The notes below the pieces were generated by a model, which saw only the letters and a list, made by a program, of their open reading frames with translations, was not told the DNA's origin and made no database searches. Of a DNA stretch of 64,000 nt, positions 33,827 through 42,692 are shown one piece after another (the first letter of the stretch is position 1; each line of letters begins with the position of its first letter). Position numbers and translations under genes: made by a program. Origin of the DNA: Bacteriovoracaceae bacterium (lineage in GTDB: Bacteria; Bdellovibrionota; Bacteriovoracia; Bacteriovoracales; Bacteriovoracaceae); assembly GCA_018649885.1 (NCBI GenBank), contig JABIHA010000121.1, forward strand, positions 1 to 64,000, in the 5' to 3' direction.

Positions 33827-34354
33827 GTGAACCCATATAATGGCCTTGAGGATGATAAATTGATGGTGCTCTATCAAAAAGGCAGTTCCCAGGCCTTCGA
33901 AATTCTCCATGAGAGGCACAAATCTCGTGTCATCACCTATTTATCCAAGAGAATTGCGGATAAAAATGCCCAAAATGAGATATTTCAAAATATATTTTTA
34001 AAACTTCATAGAAAAAGAGATCTCTACAACCCAGATTTTCTCTTCGCGAAATGGCTCTATACAATTTGTCGGTCCGAGTTAGTGGATTACTTTAGATTAA
34101 AAAAAATGGAAACCGTTCAGTGGGATGAACACCTTCACGCCAGTGAGCAGGTACCTACCAAAGAGCTAATAGAGCTTGAAGATTTTAAAACCCTAACTAG
34201 CGATGAAAAAAAGGCAATTTCTCTTCGCTATTATTCAGACCAAGACTTTAGTGAAATCTCTGAAACGCTCGGAACATCTGCCGCCAATTCCAGGAAAATT
34301 GTCTCCAGAGGAATTGCTAAACTTAGAGCGGCATTAGCTGGAGAAAAAAAATGA
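33827..34354 (+). CDS. ECF-family RNA polymerase sigma factor
   Basis: 175 residues with a GTG start (AAGGAG upstream). Region 2 is DDKLMVLYQKGSSQAFEILHERH ... FAKWLYTICRSELVDYFR, and region 4 is LTSDEKKAISLRYYSDQDFSEISETLGTSAANSRKIVSRGIAKLR, as in ECF sigma factors; regions 1 and 3 are absent. The next gene starts inside its stop codon and likely encodes its membrane anti-sigma. It is divergent from the metal efflux operon, and identical promoter-like elements lie before both, so it probably activates itself and the pump. Confidence 0.9.
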   Translation: MNPYNGLEDDKLMVLYQKGSSQAFEILHERHKSRVITYLSKRIADKNAQNEIFQNIFLKLHRKRDLYNPDFLFAKWLYTICRSELVDYFRLKKMETVQWDEHLHASEQVPTKELIELEDFKTLTSDEKKAISLRYYSDQDFSEISETLGTSAANSRKIVSRGIAKLRAALAGEKK

Positions 34355-34887
34355 CTGACATGGACAAAAAAAACGAAGACTACCATTCATTTTTAATAAG
34401 TAGCGATACTCAGCCAGATGAGAAAGTTTCAAATCAAGTTTTTAATTTTATTGAAAATGACCTCAACCCAGCTCATCCAAAAATTGCCGTAAAACTATTT
34501 TCTATTCAGGCCCTTGTGGGAATTTTAACTCTCACATTTTGTCCTCAATTTAATCTCAGCCTAACTAATAGATATGAACTCTTTCACTTTTTTCACCACA
34601 CTTTTGGTAATTATATTTGCATGCTTTTATGTGGCTCTATTTTTATAGGTACAGGTGCAATATTTTCTGCACTTATCCTCAAAAAACAAGAAATCGAAAA
34701 AATCAAAAGCTCTAAGTTTCTCTACTATATGTCTATCTCAGGCATCGCAATCTCTGCCTTCTTAGTTTTAGGATCTGAGGTCTATTTTGATTTAGCACTA
34801 ACTTGGTTTGTTGGCGCCACAGCTGCGGGAGTATTCTTTCTCGATATTAGTCACTTCTTTCGCTTTCGCCTCGGAAGCCATAGCTAA
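34351..34887 (+). CDS. Four-TM membrane protein, probable anti-sigma factor
   Basis: 178 residues. ATGA overlap with the sigma gene gives translational coupling. The cytoplasmic N-terminus of about 45 residues includes SNQVFNFIENDLNP, then hydrophobic segments near 47-65, 84-108, 124-143 and 147-165. A His/Cys-containing loop (YELFHFFHHTFGNYICMLLC) might bind metal. No zinc anti-sigma motif (HxxxCxxC) is visible. The gene order and topology (soluble segment then membrane segments, as in NrsF/DUF1109-like regulators) suggest it holds the sigma factor at the membrane until a signal. Confidence 0.6.
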   Translation: MTDMDKKNEDYHSFLISSDTQPDEKVSNQVFNFIENDLNPAHPKIAVKLFSIQALVGILTLTFCPQFNLSLTNRYELFHFFHHTFGNYICMLLCGSIFIGTGAIFSALILKKQEIEKIKSSKFLYYMSISGIAISAFLVLGSEVYFDLALTWFVGATAAGVFFLDISHFFRFRLGSHS

Positions 34888-36095
34888 AGACACAATTTTC
34901 TCTTTAGATACTTTGCTCTTAATTTGTGAAAGCTTAGAATTTCCTCGAATCCAGAGATATAAGAACTTACACTATCATAGCGATTTTTTGGATCGGCTTG
35001 TTTTTTTAGAAAAGGCAAAATATCTTGTTTCATTTTCTTGGCCTCTAGTAAGAGCCTTTCATTCCAATACTTAGAATCTAAGAAATCACAAATTCTATTT
35101 TGGACCATTTTGGAAAGAGCAGGATCACTCCAAACTATTTGATAAAGTAAGTTAAAATCCCTTTGGTTTGGATAAACACTAATGAGCTCATCTTTTCTAT
35201 GCCCAGTTTTGTGGGGTTTATTGTAGAAGAATTCGTCACAAATTGAATCACTGTTTACGCTATCCCAAAGACAACCCCAAGTTTGATCTAGGTCCCATGG
35301 GAGTAAGCGGAACTTCCCATTTCTTTTGAGCAGATAATAATTCTTTTTGGAGTAATCAAAGTTTTGTACTATCCCCATTATTGCCAAAAAGTCCACCACA
35401 TCATCAACATCAAAACTATCGGGGACAAATGAAGGCTCATTTTTTGTAAAACTCTCCCATAGGCCATCAATTAGATTGATCAGGACATCGGGGTATTTTT
35501 TTGCTTCACCTATATGCTTATAAGCAAGTACGTACATGCTCTCATTTGGCAGAGGGATCAAATTTCCTGCTCCATTTTTATAGAGTTCCCCAGTTGGGTC
35601 TGAACGAAAAAGAAGGGAGCCTTCACTCATTTTTCTACTGTCCAAAAATTTTTTACCGATTTTTTCTATATCGAGCATCAACCCATAGGGAGAATTATTC
35701 ACCCATAAATAAGACAATTGAGCTTTGGGAGTAGGAATATTTGTCAAATTTTCAAAAAGTTTAAATGTTAGATAATTTCTTAAGTAGGTCCCATCTCCGA
35801 AATCAGACTTTAAAGTTATTTTTCTAGAGTATGATAGCTTTGGTGAGCCACTGGGGAGAATGACTCTAAATGACAGCTTGGGGTACTTCCTACTAATGCC
35901 CCCATGAACTCTTATCTTGCAAATACTGCTCAACTCAGCTGAAGAAATATCACATGCAACATACTCATTACTCCATTTGTTTTTTAACAGCGTCTCCCAG
36001 TTATGCTTATCTACGCTAAGACGGTAGTGCCTTGTCTCAGCTGCTAACAGTGAGGACCAAGTAACGAGTGTAATTAACAAAAAGATGTATTTCAT
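34884..36095 (-). CDS. Secreted CotH-kinase-like protein
   Basis: 403 residues from ATG 36095, which opens a signal peptide (KYIFLLITLVTWSSLLAAE). CotH hallmarks are visible: RVHGGISRKYPKLSFRV, NYLTFKLFENL, YGLMLDIEKIGKKFL, and NYYLLKRNGKFRLLPWDLDQTWG with the metal-binding PWDLD. CotH proteins are atypical protein kinases of spore coats and secreted bacterial proteins. Export indicates action at the envelope. It ends opposite the anti-sigma-like gene with a 4-bp stop overlap. Confidence 0.82.
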   Translation of the reverse strand: MKYIFLLITLVTWSSLLAAETRHYRLSVDKHNWETLLKNKWSNEYVACDISSAELSSICKIRVHGGISRKYPKLSFRVILPSGSPKLSYSRKITLKSDFGDGTYLRNYLTFKLFENLTNIPTPKAQLSYLWVNNSPYGLMLDIEKIGKKFLDSRKMSEGSLLFRSDPTGELYKNGAGNLIPLPNESMYVLAYKHIGEAKKYPDVLINLIDGLWESFTKNEPSFVPDSFDVDDVVDFLAIMGIVQNFDYSKKNYYLLKRNGKFRLLPWDLDQTWGCLWDSVNSDSICDEFFYNKPHKTGHRKDELISVYPNQRDFNLLYQIVWSDPALSKMVQNRICDFLDSKYWNERLLLEAKKMKQDILPFLKKQADPKNRYDSVSSYISGFEEILSFHKLRAKYLKRKLCL

Positions 36096-36288
36096 CACAA
36101 TTAGATATGATGACAAATGCTGTTTGGCAACAACCATGATTTTGAATAGTTAGGAGGTCCCTATACACTATTAGTAAACTTTATAATGCCCGATGATTTA
36201 TTATTAGTTTATTTTTTATATCACCCTAGGTATTTTTATATCTGTAAACGAGTCCTTCATAAAGAAGGTCTAAAATGGAGAGGGAAAA

Positions 36289-36576
36289 ATGAAATATTTA
36301 ACTTTAATTATGGTACACGCACTACTTTTAACAAACCTAGCATTCGCTAAAAAATTCACCAATGCAAAAAAACAAAATAATTTAACCATAAGCAGGTATG
36401 AGGTTAAAAATATTATCTCTATGCTTAAGCTCAATGCGGATGGTGATGATATCGCTGACTGCAAGAGTGATTCAGATTGTGGCTCAGGTGAAATTTGCGT
36501 TGGAATTGGCATTTGTGTGCCAGAGGCCAAGGCAAAAGCATATGCTTTTAAATTGCCTAGTCTTTTAAGCAGATAA
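36289..36576 (+). CDS. Small secreted protein with a four-Cys module
   Basis: 95 residues with a signal peptide (LTLIMVHALLLTNLAFA) and a good ribosome-binding site (GGAGAGGG). The single compact Cys motif is DCKSDSDCGSGEICVGIGIC, with two probable disulfides, resembling the small CxxDxDCxxGxxCxxxxC modules found in secreted proteins of several bacteria. A leader hairpin CCTTC-N5-GAAGG lies at 36254-36268. Function unknown. Confidence 0.65.
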   Translation: MKYLTLIMVHALLLTNLAFAKKFTNAKKQNNLTISRYEVKNIISMLKLNADGDDIADCKSDSDCGSGEICVGIGICVPEAKAKAYAFKLPSLLSR

Positions 36577-36583
36577 TTAAAAG

Positions 36584-36621
36584 CGGGGGGCACTCAAATG
36601 GTTTTTATTGAGTGCTCTCCC
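36584..36621 (+). terminator. Terminator-like hairpin after the four-Cys protein
   Basis: GCACTCAA ... TTGAGTGC with flanking G/C pairs gives a stem of about 12 bp. It is 8 bp past the stop. There is no U-run after it, so termination is plausible but not canonical. Confidence 0.5.
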
Positions 36622-36824
36622 AGCTTACTTTCAGTTTGAGAATTATTGTGGTCATCAATAAAATTTATTGTTTCAATTATTTCCATCATTTCACTCCTGT
36701 TATTAATCATTTCCCGGCGCTAAAATTCCCTCACCTTAATTTCGTGTTACATTACTTCAGGGGAAAAAACTCTTTTATATGCCAAATATGTCGATAAAGA
36801 GAAAAATAAAAATCTGGAGGAGTG

Positions 36825-37193
36825 ATGAGAATTTTAATTTTATTAAGTGCGTGTCTGCTTTTAAGCTTACCTGCATTTTCTGCTAACTGTAAAAGAATCC
36901 AAAAGAAAATGGATAGAAAGTGCGGTAAAAAGCCTGACAGTAAAAAGTGTAAAAGACTGACTGACAAATATCAAAAAGTTTGTGAGGAAGGTCTAAGCGG
37001 AAAAGAGTACAGAAAAGGAAAAAAAGCTGCTAGAAAAGCTTCAGGCAAGACTGGTAACATTGCTAAGAAATGTGCCAGAATCAAGAAGAAAATGGATCGG
37101 AAGTGTGATAAAAAGCCTGATGGCAAAAGATGTGCTCGACTCACAAAAAAATATGATAAGAAAGGTTGTGCCGATTTAAGCGAAGACGAATAA
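36825..37193 (+). CDS. Secreted Cys-rich cationic protein with internal duplication
   Basis: 122 residues from ATG 36825 (GGAGG upstream). Signal peptide ends PAFSA. Two copies of one module follow: CKRIQKKMDRKCGKKPD...CKRLTDKYQKVC and CARIKKKMDRKCDKKPD...CARLTKKYDKKGC, four Cys each, joined by a Lys/Gly linker. The copies keep the Cys spacing and KKMDRKC, so each is probably a small disulfide-bonded helical hairpin. The high Lys/Arg content suggests binding to DNA, lipid A or peptidoglycan. No named family recognised. Confidence 0.7.
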   Translation: MRILILLSACLLLSLPAFSANCKRIQKKMDRKCGKKPDSKKCKRLTDKYQKVCEEGLSGKEYRKGKKAARKASGKTGNIAKKCARIKKKMDRKCDKKPDGKRCARLTKKYDKKGCADLSEDE

Positions 37194-37210
37194 AAAAACA
37201 AATATTTTCA

Positions 37211-37245
37211 GCGATAGGTCCCTGGGGTCTATCGCTTTTATTTTT
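37211..37245 (+). terminator. Rho-independent terminator
   Basis: GCGATAG ... CTATCGC stem with a CCC/GGG inner part, followed by TTTTATTTTT. It is 18 bp past the Cys-rich gene. Confidence 0.88.
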
Positions 37246-37310
37246 GCAACATAAGCAAGTAAACCATCAAACCCAACCCAACAAAATATATTTACTATAC
37301 TTAAGAAAAA

Positions 37311-38042
37311 GTGGTGAAAGCCGAAAAGTCCTCTATGCTAGATGTTGAAGAGTTAACATTTTACCTATTCAATTTGATTGAAAAATTTTACACCGCTAAA
37401 TCCCGGAAGTCTGTTTACAATATGACTGAGGAGACAATTGAAAATCTAGTTTCATGTGATAGGTGTAGTATCTTCTATTTTAATGAAAAAGAAAGAACCC
37501 TCGATTTAAAAATGGGCACCAACCTAGAAAAAGGTGATATTTCACTTAGCGTCCAAAAAGGTGTGATTGGTTTTTGCTGGAGAAGTAGTAATTCATTAAT
37601 TGTGAACACTCCTCAGGATCACCCCGAGTTTTTCTCTGAAATCGATGAAAGGTCTAATTATCAAACACAGAATTTAATGTGTGCGATTATTCATTCTCCT
37701 GAAAGGCCAATTGGTGTCATTGAAACTTTAAACTCAAAAAAAGGGGCCTTTACCAAGCAAAATTTAGAATGCCTAAAACTGATAGGCCTAATTCTTGGAA
37801 TTGGACTCGAAAAATTCAATAGATCTTCGATTGGTGAAACAGAGTCCAACCTACTCTCCTTTGAAGAAAATAAATTTGAGTTTAGTGATTTAAATGTAAA
37901 AAAACAAAAAGAGCTCCTAGAGCGAGCTCTTATTAGTGTTGCCTTAAATAAATGCTCTGGTAATAAAACAAAAGCAGCAGAACTTCTAGGCCTTTCTGGT
38001 GAAGGTCTAAGAAAAGCTTTGATTCGCAATAAAGCAGCTTAA
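37311..38042 (+). CDS. GAF-domain regulator with Fis-type helix-turn-helix
   Basis: 243 residues with a GTG start (an ATG at 37335 is an alternative). GAF domain about residues 15-165 (SCDRCSIFYFNEKERTLDL, KGVIGFCWRS, PIGVIETLNSKKGAFT). The C-terminal Fis-like helix-turn-helix is about 200-243 (NKCSGNKTKAAELLGLSGEGLRKAL). The AAA+ domain that normally joins GAF and Fis in sigma-54 activators is missing. A close paralogue lies at 62726-63397. It could sense a small ligand or redox state and bind DNA. Confidence 0.78.
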   Translation: MVKAEKSSMLDVEELTFYLFNLIEKFYTAKSRKSVYNMTEETIENLVSCDRCSIFYFNEKERTLDLKMGTNLEKGDISLSVQKGVIGFCWRSSNSLIVNTPQDHPEFFSEIDERSNYQTQNLMCAIIHSPERPIGVIETLNSKKGAFTKQNLECLKLIGLILGIGLEKFNRSSIGETESNLLSFEENKFEFSDLNVKKQKELLERALISVALNKCSGNKTKAAELLGLSGEGLRKALIRNKAA

Positions 38043-38057
38043 TTTTTTTGTTGGGGC

Positions 38058-38324
38058 CTATGATTTGGGCTTATCTATTTTGTCGATGATTTCTGTAGCA
38101 ATTTGAGAAACCTTCCCATTCACATTTCTTATAATATCGTAGACACCACCAATTGTTATCTCTTGAATATCCTTAATACTTTTTGCTGGTTTTTCTAGAC
38201 CATCAATTGTAGATAAAACATCAAGTGGAAGAGAGGCAATCGCTTTATGAACTTCCTCTACTGTTGTGGCACCTTTATCAACTGCTTCTTGAACAAGATC
38301 TTTTAGCTCTCTCATATTACTCAT
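38058..38324 (-). CDS. Conserved small helical protein
   Basis: 88 residues. It begins MSNMRELKDLVQEAVDKGATTVEEVHKAIASLPLD and is predicted all-helical. I recall similar short proteins in other proteobacteria annotated as hypothetical. No signal peptide or membrane segment. The purine-rich GGGGAAAG precedes the ATG. It converges with the GAF regulator, 15 bp apart. The role is unknown. Confidence 0.65.
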   Translation of the reverse strand: MSNMRELKDLVQEAVDKGATTVEEVHKAIASLPLDVLSTIDGLEKPAKSIKDIQEITIGGVYDIIRNVNGKVSQIATEIIDKIDKPKS

Positions 38325-38464
38325 CGCTTTCCCCGTAGTTAGATCGAAATACTATTTTGATGCTATCAATAAAAGTGAGCGAAAGAAAAGGGGAAAAAGA
38401 TTTCAAATTGTGAGCAGGGAGTGCTAGGGCCGAAGTATTGGAGTAATTTGATTTGGAGATGACC

Positions 38465-39130
38465 TTATTTTTTTAAATGGTCGTAGAATTCAGTCAAACC
38501 ATTTTTCTTGATCAGATTAACTGATTTTTGATAGCTTTCCTCTGAATAAAACTTGGCCCCCTTCTTTATCAGCAATTTAAAAATCTCTATATTTCCACTG
38601 ACAATTGACATCTCTAACTCAGAAACTCCACCTTTTGTTCTTTGCCCAAGCGGCAAGTCCTTACTAATTATAAATTTAGCGAGTTCAGTATGGTTTTTCT
38701 TGATACAAATGAGTAGTGGACTTTTCCTCTCCACCGGTGAACTAGCATCACTGCTAATACAAAAACTGACACCATGCTCAAAGAGGAACTCTACAATAAA
38801 AAAGTGATTCATCTCACAGGCGGCCATGACGGCACTCACTCCCTCCCACGTGATAGGATCATCTCTAAAGGGTAGCGTCGGTCCATCATGGGTGCAGGGT
38901 AGATTTATATCAGCCCCTTTATTTATTAAATAGTCTAGTATCTCCATTGATCCAAAAGCTGCTGCTGCAACAATCAGCGGACAGTCATCTCCTAGATCTA
39001 TTGGCGCGAGATCTCTTGATATATAAATTTTTTGATTTGGATTTTTTATATGCTTAAATTGTTTTTTAAAATTTTTAAGTGAATCACTTTTAATACTACT
39101 GAGTAGCTCACCCAATTCATTATTTTCCAT
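38465..39130 (-). CDS. Ankyrin-repeat protein
   Basis: 221 residues, cytosolic. Repeat units: CPLIVAAAAFGSMEILDYLINKGADIN, GVSAVMAACEMNHFFIVEFLFEHGVSF, SPLLICIKKNHTELAKFIISK and VSELEMSIVSGNIEIFKLLIKKGAKF: about four ankyrin units. Ankyrin proteins bind other proteins; no enzymatic domain is joined. A target cannot be inferred from neighbours. Confidence 0.82.
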   Translation of the reverse strand: MENNELGELLSSIKSDSLKNFKKQFKHIKNPNQKIYISRDLAPIDLGDDCPLIVAAAAFGSMEILDYLINKGADINLPCTHDGPTLPFRDDPITWEGVSAVMAACEMNHFFIVEFLFEHGVSFCISSDASSPVERKSPLLICIKKNHTELAKFIISKDLPLGQRTKGGVSELEMSIVSGNIEIFKLLIKKGAKFYSEESYQKSVNLIKKNGLTEFYDHLKK

Positions 39131-39199
39131 AGAAATAGAATATCACAAAGACCATATTCTGCTATGGCCCAAATGTTTAAATAAAACTCTATTAAATAG

Positions 39200-39607
39200 C
39201 TACACCATTATTTTGCAAGCAATGGGACAAAGATGAATGACTCCCTTCTCCTCAAGCTCTCTAATTGTGATGATTATTAACTCCTGAGATTTCGCTACTT
39301 CACCTACAGATCGTGGCTCCTTTATATGATGTAACATCTCAATTTTTATGCTCGAAGAAACTTCTGATATCACTCCGCCAATAAGCTCTGGTGTGCAAAG
39401 TCTTAGGGCCTTGGCAAATACAATTAAATCAATATGGCGATAGAACTCCTGCTTCATAGTCCTAGTCAGAAGCACTAGCCTAGATAGGAAATCAATATTT
39501 TCGGAAATCCTCACTGCCAGTTTAGGGTCACCAATGGCAATCTTGTCTAAGACCTTTTCTTTGTCTCTTTTAGTGTGACCATACTCGTACTTTAATCGCT
39601 TCTTCAT
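39200..39607 (-). CDS. Free-standing FliG C-terminal-like domain protein
   Basis: 135 residues from ATG 39607 (GGAGG upstream; the earlier in-frame TTG overlaps it). The pattern DLIVFAKALRLCTPELIGGVISEVSS followed by SVGEVAKSQELIIITIRELEEKGVIHL matches the end of FliG-C (ALKG...NMS.R, then VxxAQ.KIV..IRxLEExGxI). The torque-helix charges are not conserved (TRTMKQEFYRHI). The FliG N- and middle domains are absent. No flagellar genes are nearby. It could modulate the motor or be a repurposed domain; the match is by eye only. Confidence 0.5.
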   Translation of the reverse strand: MKKRLKYEYGHTKRDKEKVLDKIAIGDPKLAVRISENIDFLSRLVLLTRTMKQEFYRHIDLIVFAKALRLCTPELIGGVISEVSSSIKIEMLHHIKEPRSVGEVAKSQELIIITIRELEEKGVIHLCPIACKIMV

Positions 39608-39856
39608 GATGTGATCCTCCAAAATATAGAGGGGGGCATGAACGGGGAATCAACGTGCTGTAATATCCAACGCCCTTTTATCTCACTTAATATTATTTAA
39701 ACAGCTGACTCCAAGCTTTATTAAAATTTTTGGGAAATTCTCCACAATTCAATTTGATACGAGGATTGGTTAAGATCAGTTAAACATTGAAAATAGAGGA
39801 TATTCGACAATAAAAGCTGGCAGATGCAGTTTAAGTAAAAGTACTGTAAATAAAAT

Positions 39857-40684
39857 TTATTTTAATACGGCCGTACCAACGCTACCTGGCTCTTTGATCT
39901 CTCTCAAAATACTCTCAGGTGAATCAACGCCTACGATGTGAAATGAGTCCAAGTCCCCTCCGAGAAGCTTAAAACCCTCTTCTAGCTTGGGGATCATTCC
40001 ACCCTGGATCGTTCCATCCAGTATTTTCTCTTTAGCACTGCTCACTGAGAGAGTCGTAATTTTAGAGGACTTATCATCTAAGTCTCCAAAGACTCCGCCA
40101 ATACCAGTAACTAAGACTAACTTTTTTGCATTAACAGCGCGGGCCACTTGAACACTGATGGTATCGGCATTTATATTGAGCATCACCCCATCACTATCAC
40201 TGCAAAGTGGGCTCACTACTGGAATATAGCGATGCTCAAGCAGATGCCCAAAATATGTTGGATCAACTCCTAACACATCCCCTACGAAGCCGAAGTCAAC
40301 CACAGCTCCATCACTTCCACTAACCACTTTAGGTGGCCTTTTCACTGCTTCCACAACCGAGATGCCACTAACGGCGACACCTGGTAGTTTACGGCTTTTT
40401 AATATTGCCAGTACATTGCTATTAATAATTCCGGGAAGAGTCATCTTCATCACTTCAAGTGTCTCACTACAAGTAACTCTTCTGCCCCCAACTTTACTCG
40501 GCGTAAGATTTAACCTAGTAGAGATCTTACTTGCAAGAGGTCCCCCTCCGTGAACGAGAATGATTTCATTTCCATCATGATAGAGCTTTGAAACGGAGGC
40601 CATAAGATTGGAAAGACCGCTTTCTGATTCCGCAACTTCACCACCAAATTTAATCACAATCACTGGATTACTAGATAGTCTCAT
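39857..40684 (-). CDS. argB: Acetylglutamate kinase
   Basis: 275 residues. The amino-acid-kinase fold is clear: VIKFGGEVAES, ILVHGGGPLAS, PGVAVSGISV, NINADTISVQVARA and TIQGGMIPKLEEG. It phosphorylates N-acetyl-L-glutamate with ATP, the second step of arginine synthesis. The start is 9 bp after argC, with AAGGAATAGGG covering the gap, so the two are one operon. Other arg genes are not in the window. Confidence 0.88.
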   Translation of the reverse strand: MRLSSNPVIVIKFGGEVAESESGLSNLMASVSKLYHDGNEIILVHGGGPLASKISTRLNLTPSKVGGRRVTCSETLEVMKMTLPGIINSNVLAILKSRKLPGVAVSGISVVEAVKRPPKVVSGSDGAVVDFGFVGDVLGVDPTYFGHLLEHRYIPVVSPLCSDSDGVMLNINADTISVQVARAVNAKKLVLVTGIGGVFGDLDDKSSKITTLSVSSAKEKILDGTIQGGMIPKLEEGFKLLGGDLDSFHIVGVDSPESILREIKEPGSVGTAVLK

Positions 40685-40693
40685 CCCTATTCC

Positions 40694-41749
40694 TTAAGGC
40701 CACGTTCCAAAATCATCAAGGCCTGCTAGCTCATCAAAGCCGTACATCAAATTCATATTTTGAATGGCCTGCCCTGTAGCGCCTTTAACAAGATTATCAA
40801 TGGCGCAAACGGCTGCAAAGCTTTTTGAACCACACTGCTCTTCTTTTAATGACCAACCAATTTCTACAAAATTTGTGCCTGCCACATTTACAGTTTCAGG
40901 CAAACCATTTGGAGAGACAAGCCTGATAAAAGGCTCATCCTTGTAGTAGTCAGTGTAAATTTTTTGAATATCAGCATCTGTAATAGATGATGGCAGATCA
41001 ACAATAGAGTTAGTCAAAATCCCGCGAGTTAGTGGTGCTGAAATAGGAATAAAATCCACACTTATATTTTCTCCACCTGCTGATCTTAAAACTTGCTCCA
41101 TCTCTGGTTGGTGTTGATGAAAAAGAGGCTTATAGCTTTTTAGGTTTCTAGATCTTATGGGGTGATGGGTTCCAGCACTAGCATGGACTCCACTTCCACT
41201 ACTCCCTGTAGGACCTATCACTCTCACCTTGCCTTTAAGAAGACCATTTTTTGCTAGTGGAAGAAGACCTAGAGAGACAGAAGTGGGAAAGCAGCCAGGG
41301 TTGGCAATATAGTTGGCCTCTTTAATCTCATTTTTAAAGAGCTCAGGAAGACCGTAGACAAATTTTTCAAGATTTTCAGGATTGGTGTGGGTTGTTTTGT
41401 AGTACTGCTCATAAACGGCCACATCTCTAATTCTATAGTCACCAGAATAATCGATGACTTTTACTCCTAGCTCCAAAAGCTCGGGTACTTTGAGATATGA
41501 GACTTTGTGCGGAATGGCCAAAAAGACTAAGTCACACCCTGCGACTAACTCTTTGGGGCTAATATCTTCCAGGATGTAGGGAAGCCGATCTCCAAAGCAT
41601 TTGTGAACTTGCCCAACATTTTTACCCACATGATCAATACTAGAAACCCTTACAAGCTCCACATGGGGGTGATTTCTAAGCCTTTTAATGAGCTCTGCTG
41701 CTGCATATCCACTGCCGCCCATTAATGCGGCCTTAATTTTTTCTGCCAT
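40694..41749 (-). CDS. argC: N-acetyl-gamma-glutamyl-phosphate reductase
   Basis: 351 residues with RBS AGGAG. The N-terminal Rossmann motif is LMGGSGYAAAELIKRL and the active-site loop YIANPGCFPTS holds the catalytic Cys. HQHQPEMEQVL contains the conserved His. It reduces N-acetylglutamyl phosphate with NADPH, the step after ArgB. The LysY branch is less likely because argB is the partner and no LysW is nearby. First gene of an argC-argB operon. Confidence 0.9.
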   Translation of the reverse strand: MAEKIKAALMGGSGYAAAELIKRLRNHPHVELVRVSSIDHVGKNVGQVHKCFGDRLPYILEDISPKELVAGCDLVFLAIPHKVSYLKVPELLELGVKVIDYSGDYRIRDVAVYEQYYKTTHTNPENLEKFVYGLPELFKNEIKEANYIANPGCFPTSVSLGLLPLAKNGLLKGKVRVIGPTGSSGSGVHASAGTHHPIRSRNLKSYKPLFHQHQPEMEQVLRSAGGENISVDFIPISAPLTRGILTNSIVDLPSSITDADIQKIYTDYYKDEPFIRLVSPNGLPETVNVAGTNFVEIGWSLKEEQCGSKSFAAVCAIDNLVKGATGQAIQNMNLMYGFDELAGLDDFGTWP

Positions 41750-41866
41750 AAAGATCTCCTAGTTGTTAGGAATCATATACAACAAAAAAGACCATGGTAC
41801 CAGTCGTGTGGAAGGTAAGCCCCAGCAGAAACTTTATTCAATACTAGGGCCTTCAAAAATAAGCAA

Positions 41867-42382
41867 TTATTGTTTTCTGATTCTGCCCTTAATAATAAGC
41901 TCAGAAGGCCTGGCCTTGGCTGCCCAACCGTCATATTGCTCACCCCTCACAACGATCCTTTTTATACAGGCCCTGCTTCCAGGTCCTTTTACCTTAAGCT
42001 TGTACCATTTTGATCTTTCCCCTGGATCTAAAACAGAATCAGCGGCGGTAGGAGTGATCACTTCCCTGTATGTCCTTTGCCCGTCATATTTTACAACGAC
42101 AATATTATAGACTTTTAATCTCCAGTTACTCTTACCATTTGCCCATCTCATGGGTGCAGTAAATTTAATGGCATTGACCCTCTCATTATTTGAGTTGTGA
42201 CATCTTGGAAACTCCAATAAGTCGTAGTCAAAATCCTTTTTCTTATCCGCTTCAGCAAGTACATAGCGGGCCATTTTTAAGTTTCCAAAATCATCCATTT
42301 TTAATATTGGATAGGATGGCTTTTCTTTTGAAAAAGCGGCGGTTGCCACCATTAAAGTTAATGCTACTGTAAGTAATCTCAT
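41867..42382 (-). CDS. Secreted protein of unknown function
   Basis: 171 residues from ATG 42382, which is spaced 5 nt from AAGGAG; the ATG three bases earlier is too close. Signal peptide RLLTVALTLMVATAAFS. The mature part looks beta-rich (NWRLKVYNIVVVKYDGQ; KWYKLKVKGPGSRACIKRIVVRGEQYDGW), which recalls small YaaI/DUF2541-like periplasmic proteins, a weak guess. Two Cys residues may pair. Confidence 0.6.
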   Translation of the reverse strand: MRLLTVALTLMVATAAFSKEKPSYPILKMDDFGNLKMARYVLAEADKKKDFDYDLLEFPRCHNSNNERVNAIKFTAPMRWANGKSNWRLKVYNIVVVKYDGQRTYREVITPTAADSVLDPGERSKWYKLKVKGPGSRACIKRIVVRGEQYDGWAAKARPSELIIKGRIRKQ

Positions 42383-42692
42383 CATTTCTCCTTTAGTTAG
42401 CTTGGAATATTATTTCCAGCCCCACTACTTGGTATCTTGTTTGCCCCACCTTGTTGAGCAACAAAATCCATGCTGAATAAAATTCCAAATTTCTTTCAAC
42501 AGTGGAGAAAGGTTTCAGCAGTGAGGAATAACTTACAGAGGTGTTCAAAAAATAGACAATCAAAGACTTAGTTTAATTGTCAAAAGCATCAAAATTTTAC
42601 CTACCCCCCCCTTTTTCACTCATCACAAAATCCATTTGTTATATAATTTAAAAGCACTAAAGCTTTAACCAATCAATTAAGGATACAAAACC
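42383..42692. other. 310-bp intergenic region
   Basis: Holds the divergent promoters of the secreted protein gene and the LysE-type exporter gene. A 24-codon frame on the - strand (42397-42471, MDFVAQQGG...) ends just before the ribosome-binding site of the secreted gene; it lacks its own Shine-Dalgarno. A run of eight C (42605-42613 area) is present. No other structure seen. Confidence 0.4.

Noticed and set aside
37311..38042. Sigma-54 activator
   Set aside because: AAA+ domain missing between GAF and Fis parts, with no frameshift seen.
40694..41749. LysY (lysine pathway reductase) instead of argC
   Set aside because: HQHQPE motif, argB partner and absence of LysW favour ArgC.
42397..42471. 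24-codon frame (MDFVAQQGG...) before the secreted gene
   Set aside because: No Shine-Dalgarno and no signal peptide; the frame is open upstream without a start. Possible but unsupported.
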